From: an uncultured Nocardioides sp.
GTDB taxonomy: Bacteria; Actinomycetota; Actinomycetes; Propionibacteriales; Nocardioidaceae
Assembly (NCBI RefSeq): GCF_947489365.1
Contig: NZ_CANLDB010000002.1
Location: forward strand, 558,001-622,000
Direction of reading: 5' to 3'
DNA: 64,000 nt
Positions 24,464 through 32,268 of the stretch are shown here, piece after piece. The translations under genes were made by a program, and so were the position numbers. Positions within the stretch are counted from its first letter, which is position 1. Each line of letters begins with the position of its first letter. A model generated the notes under the pieces. The model was given only the letters and a program-made list of their open reading frames with translations. It was not told the DNA's origin and searched no databases.

Positions 24464-25578
24464 GGCCACGACACCTCCAGCCGGGTGCCCGGGGCGGTGT
24501 CGGTGACCTCGAGGACTCCCCCGGCGGCCCGGACCCGCTCGGCGACGCCCCGCAGGCCGTTGCCGTGGCCGGCGTGCCCGAGGCCGCGGCCGTCGTCGCG
24601 GACGACCAGGGAGTGCTGTCCCAGCTCGACGACGCAACGGGTGGCCCCGGCGTGGCGGACGACGTTCGTCACGGCCTCCCGCAGCACCCACGCCAGGACG
24701 AGGCGACGGCGCGGGTCGACGACGGCGACGTCGGTGGGCACCTCGGCCTCGACCCCGGCGGCGGCCAGGGCGCGGTCGGCGCCGGCGAGCTCGTCACCGA
24801 GGCGGGCGATCCGGAGCCCGGCGACGGTGGCGCGCACCTCGGCCAGCGCCTCCCGGCCGAGCGACTGGACGTCCGCGAGCTCGGCGACGGCCCGCTCCCG
24901 GGTCTCAGGCGTGTCCTTCTCGAGCAGCCGCTGGGCGAGCTCCGCCTTCGTCGTGATGACGGTCAGGCTGTGCCCGAGGACGTCGTGGACGTCGCGCGCC
25001 ACCCGTTCCCGCTCGGTCGCGATCGCCGCCTCCTCCTGGACCGCCTGCCGCAGCTCGCGCTGCTGCTCCATGCCCCGCAGGACGACGCTGACGACCGTCA
25101 TCATCACGACCAGCGCGAACAGGAACGCCGCGGCGAGGTCGCCCACCAGCCACCACGTCAGGCCGGCCAGGGCGGGGACGCCGACGACCGACGCCACGGC
25201 CACCCGCTGCGTGCCGAGCAGGCAGCACAGCACCACGACGAAGACGAGCATCCCCATCGCGGTCGAGCCGAGCTGGGTGGTGACCGCGGCCCACAGCGCC
25301 AGCAGGCCCAGCGCGAACCACGGCGTACGACGCTGCGTGTCCTCGGGCCGCCGGTGCTCGCCGACCCAGGCCGCGACGTACACCGCCGCGAACACCGCGA
25401 CCCCGAGCAGCACGGTCGAGCGCACCCACAGCGGGGCGTCGAGCTGGACGGCGTCCACGACCGGGAAGATCAGGAACGCCAGCCAGACGCTCGCGTAGAG
25501 GATCCCCCAGCGCTCGGAGGGGTCCGGGGCGGCGGCGGGCGCCGCGACGGACGGGGCCGACGGGGCAGGCACGCTCAC
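24460..25578 (-). CDS. Histidine kinase of the DesK/NarX (HisKA_3) class
   Basis: 372 residues. The N-terminal half has about five or six membrane spans. The dimerisation motif ERERVARDVHDVLGHSLTVITTKAELA contains the phospho-accepting histidine of the HisKA_3 family, and the ATPase domain has LREAVTNVVRHAGATRC and DDGRGLGHAGHGNGLRGVAERV. There is no extracellular sensor domain, so it probably senses within the membrane, as DesK-like kinases next to ABC exporters do. It overlaps both neighbours by 4 bp. Confidence 0.9.
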   Translation of the reverse strand: MSVPAPSAPSVAAPAAAPDPSERWGILYASVWLAFLIFPVVDAVQLDAPLWVRSTVLLGVAVFAAVYVAAWVGEHRRPEDTQRRTPWFALGLLALWAAVTTQLGSTAMGMLVFVVVLCCLLGTQRVAVASVVGVPALAGLTWWLVGDLAAAFLFALVVMMTVVSVVLRGMEQQRELRQAVQEEAAIATERERVARDVHDVLGHSLTVITTKAELAQRLLEKDTPETRERAVAELADVQSLGREALAEVRATVAGLRIARLGDELAGADRALAAAGVEAEVPTDVAVVDPRRRLVLAWVLREAVTNVVRHAGATRCVVELGQHSLVVRDDGRGLGHAGHGNGLRGVAERVRAAGGVLEVTDTAPGTRLEVSWP

Positions 25579-26336
25579 TGACGACCGCGTCCGCGGCGGA
25601 CCAGCCACGTCGCCAGCAGTCCCAGGATCAGTGCCCACGCGCCCAGGTTTAGCAGCGGCAGCCAGAGCGGGTCGACCGCGGCCGTGCCGCCGGAGCTGTC
25701 GGGCAGCGCCCCCTCGGTGATCGGGTAGCGCACCAGCGAGACGTAGCCGTAGAGGGGCGTGAAGCGGGCGATGTCGAGCAGGGTCCCCGACAGCGGGATG
25801 AAGATGTTGCCGAGGAAGCCGAGGACGACGACGATCCCGCCGATCGCGTTGACGGCGCCCTCCGTGCGGAACGCCAGGCCGACGACGAGGCCGAACAGGG
25901 CGAACACCCAGGCGCCGGCGAGGACCCCGAGCAGGCTCAGGCCCCAGGCCGCGGCCGTGCCCGCGGCGCCGGTGAGGATGCCGAGGACGGCGATGACGCT
26001 GACGGGGATGAGCGCGACCAGGACCGCGAGCGTCGCCTTGACCGCGACGTACCCGGAGTCGCGCAGCGGGGTGAGGCCCAGCTGACGGCCCCAGCCCTGC
26101 ATCCGCTCGACGGCCGCGGCGCCGCCGATCCCCGTGGTGGCCGTGACCGCGCCGTACGCCGCCATCGAGACCATGATGTAGAGCGCGACGTTGCCGTTGC
26201 CGGCCGACTCGGACCCGAAGTCCTGCGCCACGCCGAAGATCAGGTAGAAGAACGCCGGCAGGATCGCGACGAAGAACAGCGTCACGCGGTCGCGGGCGAA
26301 GCGCTTGAGCTCGAGGCCCAGGTAGGTGGTGTTCAT
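25575..26336 (-). CDS. ABC-2 type exporter permease
   Basis: 253 residues, six membrane segments. It starts MNTTYLGLELKRFARDRVTLFFVAILPAFFYLIFG, the usual N-terminal pattern of ABC-2 permeases. Later segments include LSLLGVLAGAWVFALFGLVVGLAFRTEGAVNAIGGIVVVLGFLGNIFIPLSGTLL. It pairs with the ATPase upstream (ATGA overlap) and the kinase downstream. The substrate is likely an antibiotic, peptide or lipid, not determined. Confidence 0.9.
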   Translation of the reverse strand: MNTTYLGLELKRFARDRVTLFFVAILPAFFYLIFGVAQDFGSESAGNGNVALYIMVSMAAYGAVTATTGIGGAAAVERMQGWGRQLGLTPLRDSGYVAVKATLAVLVALIPVSVIAVLGILTGAAGTAAAWGLSLLGVLAGAWVFALFGLVVGLAFRTEGAVNAIGGIVVVLGFLGNIFIPLSGTLLDIARFTPLYGYVSLVRYPITEGALPDSSGGTAAVDPLWLPLLNLGAWALILGLLATWLVRRGRGRQ

Positions 26337-27340
26337 CGGGTCTGCTCCGTCTCGTCGGAGGTGGTCCGGTTCTCGGGCCGGGTCTCGGGCCGGGTGAGGG
26401 TGGCGAAGGCGTCGTCGAGGGAGCCGGCGACGACCTCGAGGCCGTGGGCCCCGTGGTCGACGAGCAGCGCCCGGGCGACGGCGTCGGAGTCGGTGCCCGT
26501 GACGTGGAGCCGTCCGCCGGTGACCTCGGCCGCGGCGACACCGGGCAGCGACCGCGCGACGGCCACGAGCCGCTCGCGGGCCGCGGGGTCCGCGGGGGCG
26601 TCGACGCTGACGGCGCGCCCGGCGACGCGGCTGCGGATCTCGGCCGTGGTGCCGTCGGCGAGCACCCGGCCGGCGCCGATCACGACGATGCGGTCGGCGA
26701 ACGTGTCGGCCTCGGACAGGTAGTGGGTGGCGAAGACGACGGTGCGGCCGGCTGCGGCCTCGGCGTGCATCGCGTCCCAGAACTCACGGCGGGCGGTGAC
26801 GTCCATGCCCGCGGTGGGCTCGTCCAGGACGAGCAGGTCGGGGTCGGGCAGCAGCGCCAGCGCGAAGCGCAGCCGCTGCTGCTCGCCGCCGGAGCACTTC
26901 GAGACCAGCCGCGCGCCGAGGTGGGCGATGCCCGCCCGCTCGAGCACCTCGTCGACGGGCGACGGAGCGGCGTACGTCGACGCGACGAGGCGGACCGTCT
27001 CGGCGACGGTGAGGTCGCGCAGCAGGCCGCCGGTCTGCAGCACGGCCGCCACGCGGCCGGCCGTCACGGCCTCCCGGGGGCGCTGCCCGAACACCCGGGC
27101 GGTGCCGCCGGTCGGCTCGGTGAGCCCGAGCACCATGTCGAGGGTCGTGGTCTTGCCGGCCCCGTTGGGGCCGAGGACCGCGACCACCTCGCCGGCGTCC
27201 ACGGTGAGGTCGATGCCGCGGACGGCGAGGACGTCACCGTCGCGGGTGCGGAAGGTCTTCTCGAGGCCGACCAGCTCGATCGCGGCCCCGCCGGTGGTGT
27301 CGGCCGCGCTGCGGCCGGGGGTGTGCCCTGTCGTGTGCAT
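26333..27340 (-). CDS. ABC exporter ATPase subunit
   Basis: 335 residues. Walker A is LGPNGAGKTTTLDMVLGL, the signature motif is CSGGEQQRLRFALALLPDP, Walker B is LLVLDEPTAGMD, and the switch histidine is in VVFATHYLSEAD. The C-terminal ~100 residues (VSVDAPADPAARERLVAVARSLPGV) resemble the regulatory extension of DrrA/CcmA-type drug exporter ATPases. First gene of the four-gene exporter and two-component operon. Confidence 0.93.
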   Translation of the reverse strand: MHTTGHTPGRSAADTTGGAAIELVGLEKTFRTRDGDVLAVRGIDLTVDAGEVVAVLGPNGAGKTTTLDMVLGLTEPTGGTARVFGQRPREAVTAGRVAAVLQTGGLLRDLTVAETVRLVASTYAAPSPVDEVLERAGIAHLGARLVSKCSGGEQQRLRFALALLPDPDLLVLDEPTAGMDVTARREFWDAMHAEAAAGRTVVFATHYLSEADTFADRIVVIGAGRVLADGTTAEIRSRVAGRAVSVDAPADPAARERLVAVARSLPGVAAAEVTGGRLHVTGTDSDAVARALLVDHGAHGLEVVAGSLDDAFATLTRPETRPENRTTSDETEQTR

Positions 27341-27408
27341 GCCCCGACTCTGGCCCTGCCGCGGCCCGATCGCCCGGAGCAGGCGTCACGTCCTGCCCCT
27401 GACATCCG

Positions 27409-28302
27409 TCACGGGCCGGCGACCTCCCGGGCGCGGGCGAGGACGGCGTCGAGCATCTGTTCGGTGAGCCGGCCGGTGAAGGTGTTCTGCTGGCTGGGGT
27501 GGAAGCAGCCGACCAGCAGGACGTCGGGGCGGCCGTCCCCGGACCCGGCACGGGGCGCCGGCAGCAGGGCCTCGGCGGCATGGCCGAACCGCGGCCGGGG
27601 GCGGGGCACCTCGTGGCCGAGGTCGCGCAGGGTGCGCAGGGCGACGTCCCAGCCGAAGGAGCCGAGCGCGACGACGACCCGCACCGCGGGCATCAGCCGC
27701 AGCTCGGCGGTGATCCACGGAGCGCAGGTGTCGCGCTCGGCGGTGGTCGGCTTGTTGGCCGGCGGGGCGCAGCGGACGCCCATCGTCATGCGGACGCCGA
27801 GCAGCTCCTGGCCGTCGCCGGCGTGGAGGCTGGTGGCCTGCGTGGCCATCCCGCTGCGGTGCAGTGCGGCGTGGAGCCAGTCGGCGGACCGGTCGCCGGT
27901 GAAGATGCGGCCCGTCCGGTTGCCGCCCTGGGCGGCGGGGGCGAGCCCGACGACGACGATCCGGGCGTCGAGGGGGCCCATGCCGGCGAGCGGCCGCCCG
28001 AAGTAGGGCTCGTCGACGTACGACGCCCGCTTGGTCGCGGCGACCTCCTCGCGCCAGTCGACGAGGCGCGGGCACGCGCGGCAGACGGTGGCGGCGGCGT
28101 CGAGGTCCGCCAGGCCGGCGGCTCCTCCGGTGCGGACGGCGGCGGCGGCCACCCGTCGTACGGCGGCGGGGGTGCGGGCCACGGGGGTGGCGTCGTCGGC
28201 GAGGTCGCCGGGCCACCCGGTGCCGGGTGGGACCGGAGAGACGAACCGCACCCCCGTCAGGGGGTGCGGCAGTCCTTCGTGCGGTCCTGGGGTGGTGCTC
28301 AG
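27409..28302 (-). CDS. udgB: Type-5 uracil-DNA glycosylase (UdgB)
   Basis: About 297 residues. CRACPRLVDWREEVA supplies two Fe-S cysteines; the active-site region is GLAPAAQGGNRTGRIFTGDRSADWLHAALHR; C-terminal LLVGCFHPSQQNTFTGRLTEQM is the family's closing motif with a histidine. Family 5 enzymes remove uracil, including opposite normal bases, and other damaged bases from DNA. The conserved N-terminal stretch LPHPLTGVRFVSPVPPGTGWPGD begins before any ATG or GTG, so the start is probably CTG 28302, which overlaps the upstream stop as CTGA. GTG 28251 is the next option but would remove conserved residues. Confidence 0.88.
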   Translation of the reverse strand: MSTTPGPHEGLPHPLTGVRFVSPVPPGTGWPGDLADDATPVARTPAAVRRVAAAAVRTGGAAGLADLDAAATVCRACPRLVDWREEVAATKRASYVDEPYFGRPLAGMGPLDARIVVVGLAPAAQGGNRTGRIFTGDRSADWLHAALHRSGMATQATSLHAGDGQELLGVRMTMGVRCAPPANKPTTAERDTCAPWITAELRLMPAVRVVVALGSFGWDVALRTLRDLGHEVPRPRPRFGHAAEALLPAPRAGSGDGRPDVLLVGCFHPSQQNTFTGRLTEQMLDAVLARAREVAGP

Positions 28303-28658
28303 GAGGCCGGCGGCGGCCCGGCCGGGGGCTGGGCGTTGAAGTTCGGCGTCGGCGAGTCGGAGGAGCCCGAGGAGTCGGAGCGGACCTCGTCGGCCTTCTC
28401 CTGCACCGTGTCCGCGGCCTGCGACGCGGTCTCCTGGACCTTGCCGGCAGCCTGCGCGGCGGTCTCCTTGACCTTGTCGGCCACGACCGGCGCCTGCTCC
28501 TTCACGGTCTCGGTCACCTGCTCGGTGGCGCGCTGGACCTGCGGGTTGCTCCGGACCTTCCCGGCGGCGGCGAGGATCTCCTCGTAGCGGTCCCGTCCGG
28601 CCTTGGCGCCGAGCACGTACCCCGCCCCGAAGGCGGCGAGCATCGTCAGCTTGCTCAT
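28299..28658 (-). CDS. Small membrane-anchored coiled-coil (YtxH-like) protein
   Basis: 119 residues. The N-terminus MSKLTMLAAFGAGYVLGAKAGRDRYEEILAAAGKV is a short hydrophobic helix with glycine spacing, as in YtxH-like proteins. The middle (TEQVTETVKEQAPVVADKVKETAAQAAGKVQETASQAADTVQEKADEV) is a repetitive amphipathic helix with an 11-residue flavour resembling apolipoprotein or LEA-type stress proteins. The tail is Ser/Pro-rich. Function is unknown; membrane stress protection is a guess. AAAGGA precedes the ATG. Confidence 0.75.
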   Translation of the reverse strand: MSKLTMLAAFGAGYVLGAKAGRDRYEEILAAAGKVRSNPQVQRATEQVTETVKEQAPVVADKVKETAAQAAGKVQETASQAADTVQEKADEVRSDSSGSSDSPTPNFNAQPPAGPPPAS

Positions 28659-28713
28659 GGGGGTCCTTTCCCTCGTGGTGGTCGCCCAACCCTAGTGGTG
28701 GGCGCCCGTCATC

Positions 28714-29655
28714 TCACTGGCGCAGGCCGTCGGCGATCCCGTCGAGGACGTCGCCCACCGACGCGAGGACCTCCGACGTCCTGATGCGCGCCAGTACCCG
28801 TTCCAGCACGACACCCCCGGCCGGCAGGACGTCGGCGCGGCCGGGGTCGACCCAACCCGTCGCGACCCGCTGCTCGGTGGTCATGGCCGCCAGCCTGGCG
28901 ACGAGGTCCCTGACGGCGTCGACGTCGCAGGCGAGGCCGTCCGCCGCGGCGAGGTCGCCCACCCCGTGCAGGCCGGCGGCGAGGGTCAGGACGGTGCCCG
29001 CCACCCCGACGACGGTGCGCGCCGCGGCCAGGTCGACCCCGGAGGCGTCGAGAGCGGCGTCGAGGGCGGCGTCGACGTCGCGGGCGCAGGCCACGAGCTC
29101 CTCGGGCGTGGGCGGGTCGTGGTGGAGGTGACGCTCGGCGAGGCGGACGGCGCCGACGTCGGCGCTGTGGGCGGCGAGGACCTGCGGCCCTGCCGGTCCG
29201 GTCGCCCCGCCGGCCTCGCCGAGGACCAGCTCGGTCGACCCGCCCCCGATGTCGACCACAAGGACGGGACCTGGCGTGTCGGCGGGCACGCCGGCGACCG
29301 CGCCGGCGAACGTCAGCGCGGCCTCCTCGTCACCGCTCAGCACCTCCGGCTCGACGCCCAGCCGGGCGCGGACACCGTCGGCGAGACGCGCCCGGTCCTC
29401 GGGCCCGGCGGCGTCGCGCACCGCCGAGGTGGCGCAGAAGCGGACCCGGTCGACACCGGCGTCGGCCAGCACCGCGGCGTACTCGTCGAGGGCGGCGAGG
29501 AGCCGGTCCAGGGCGGACGGCGCGAGGCGCCCGGTGGCGTCGACGCCCTCGCCGAGCCGCACGATGCGGCCCACGCGGAGGACGACCTCGCCAGCGTCGT
29601 CGAGCACCAGCAGGCGGACGGTGTTGGTGCCGCAGTCGACGGCCGCGACCCTCAT
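28714..29655 (-). CDS. ppx: Exopolyphosphatase, Ppx/GppA family
   Basis: 313 residues starting MRVAAVDCGTNTVRLLV. The ASKHA phosphate loops are visible: DCGTNTVRLL, FCATSAVRDA, and VVDIGGGSTELVLGE; the catalytic glutamate lies in LSGDEEAALTF. The short form (about 310 residues) matches actinobacterial Ppx1, which hydrolyses polyphosphate and may act on (p)ppGpp. It overlaps the DUF501 gene by ATGA. In Mycobacterium tuberculosis the same order eno-divIC-DUF501-ppx is found (Rv1023-Rv1026). Confidence 0.92.
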   Translation of the reverse strand: MRVAAVDCGTNTVRLLVLDDAGEVVLRVGRIVRLGEGVDATGRLAPSALDRLLAALDEYAAVLADAGVDRVRFCATSAVRDAAGPEDRARLADGVRARLGVEPEVLSGDEEAALTFAGAVAGVPADTPGPVLVVDIGGGSTELVLGEAGGATGPAGPQVLAAHSADVGAVRLAERHLHHDPPTPEELVACARDVDAALDAALDASGVDLAAARTVVGVAGTVLTLAAGLHGVGDLAAADGLACDVDAVRDLVARLAAMTTEQRVATGWVDPGRADVLPAGGVVLERVLARIRTSEVLASVGDVLDGIADGLRQ

Positions 29656-30197
29656 CCGGACGCGGGACCGGCGGGCTCCTCGAGGCCGACACACGGTCCG
29701 TCGGCCCACCACTGCCCCAGCCGCTCGAGGGTCTCGTCGCCCAGCGGGTTGACCCCGGGGCCCTGGGCCAGCGACTGCGCGGCGAGCGAGTGGAGGCACT
29801 TGACGCGACTGGGCATCCCGCCGGCGGAGACACCGGCGATCTCCGGAACCTCGCCGACCTCCGCCTCGATCGCGGCCCGGGCGGCGAGGTAGCGCTCGTG
29901 CGCCGCCGCGTACGCCGCCGCGAGGTCGGGGTCGGTGGCGAGCCGCTCCTGCATGCCGGCCATCTGGCCCGTGCCCTCGAGGGTGCCGATCAGCGAGGCC
30001 ACCCGCGGGCAGGTCAGGTAGAAGGTGGTGGGGAACGGGGTGCCGTCGGGCAGTCGCGGCTCGGTGGTGACGACGTCGGGCAGGCCGCACCCGCAGCGGT
30101 GACCCACGGCGTGCACGCCGCGCGCGGGGCGGCCGAGCTGGCGTCGTACGGCGGCCAGGTCCTGCTCGCTCGCGGCCTCGTGCTCCTCGGCGGTCAC
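29652..30197 (-). CDS. DUF501 family protein
   Basis: 181 residues from GTG 30197. DUF501 motifs: VRRQLGRPARGVHAVGHRCGCGLPDVVTTEPRLPDGTPFPTTFYLTCPR, with four Cys/His positions that could bind a metal (HRCGCG...C), and GVSAGGMPSRVKCLHSLAAQSLAQGPGVNPLGDE. The family is almost always encoded between divIC/ftsB and ppx. Function is not established. GTGA overlap upstream and ATGA overlap downstream. Confidence 0.9.
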   Translation of the reverse strand: MTAEEHEAASEQDLAAVRRQLGRPARGVHAVGHRCGCGLPDVVTTEPRLPDGTPFPTTFYLTCPRVASLIGTLEGTGQMAGMQERLATDPDLAAAYAAAHERYLAARAAIEAEVGEVPEIAGVSAGGMPSRVKCLHSLAAQSLAQGPGVNPLGDETLERLGQWWADGPCVGLEEPAGPASG

Positions 30198-30679
30198 CGG
30201 CCGGACCCGGGCCCGATCTGCTCGGCCGGCTCCTTCTCCTCGAGCCGCTCCGGGCGTCCGGCGATCTCGACGGACTCCCAGGCGGTCTCCCACCAGGCGG
30301 TCGGTCGCTCGGGCTCCGGCTCGACGTCCGGCAGTCCGTTGCCGGCGCCGAGCGGCTCGCCGTCCTCGTCGAGCACCTGGAACCCGGTCTCGCCGGGCAT
30401 CAGGTAGCCGAACCGGGCCCGCGCCTGGGAGGCCAGGTAGACCGGGTCCTCCCAGCGGCGCTGCTCCCGCTCGAGGGCGGTGATCGCGTCCTGGCGCTGG
30501 AGGATCTCGGCCTTCACGTCGGCGATGTGCTCGCGCTGCACCAGGTAGGCGCGCAGCGACGAGGCGTAGGAGACGACGAGGACGGCGAGGACCAGCGCGA
30601 GGACGGCTCCCCGCCCGGTCACCCGGGGCCGCTCGGTGCGGCCGGTCCCCGGGGGTCCCGGCCGCCGCGTCGTCGTCAT
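30194..30679 (-). CDS. FtsB/DivIC-family septum formation initiator
   Basis: 161 residues. A basic proline-rich N-terminus is followed by a single membrane span (GAVLALVLAVLVVSYASSL) and a coiled coil (QREHIADVKAEILQRQDAITALEREQRRWEDP) ending with the conserved VYLASQARARFGYLMPGETGF. This is the divisome scaffold family that links FtsL and FtsQ at the septum. The acidic C-terminal tail (EPEPERPTAWWETAWESVE) is typical of actinobacteria. Located directly after eno. Confidence 0.9.
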   Translation of the reverse strand: MTTTRRPGPPGTGRTERPRVTGRGAVLALVLAVLVVSYASSLRAYLVQREHIADVKAEILQRQDAITALEREQRRWEDPVYLASQARARFGYLMPGETGFQVLDEDGEPLGAGNGLPDVEPEPERPTAWWETAWESVEIAGRPERLEEKEPAEQIGPGSGR

Positions 30680-30698
30680 CGTCGTCCGCCTGCTGCGC

Positions 30699-32039
<1,341 letters not shown>

Positions 32040-32170
32040 CTAACGGCGTCGGAGCCCTCGCTGTCGCCTCCCGCGCCCGGACGGGGCGCGCCCGTCACAC
32101 GCGCCCGTCGCGCGCGGCCGTCACACGCAGCCGGGGCGGCCCGGTGCACGTGGCACCGGACCGCCCCGGT

Positions 32171-32260
32171 CCTGCCCGGTCCTGCTGGGTCCTGCTGGGT
32201 CCTGCTGGGTCCTGCTGGGTCCTGCTGGGTCCTGCTGGGTCCTGCTGGGTCCTGCTGGCT
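32171..32260. repeat. Tandem 10-bp repeat (CCTGCTGGGT)
   Basis: Nine consecutive 10-bp units. Seven (32181-32250) are identical CCTGCTGGGT; the first (CCTGCCCGGT) and last (CCTGCTGGCT) are degenerate. The array lies 9 bp from the M14 peptidase stop and about 195 bp upstream of the eno start. Such runs are prone to slippage. Confidence 0.95.
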
Positions 32261-32268
32261 GCGGGTCC

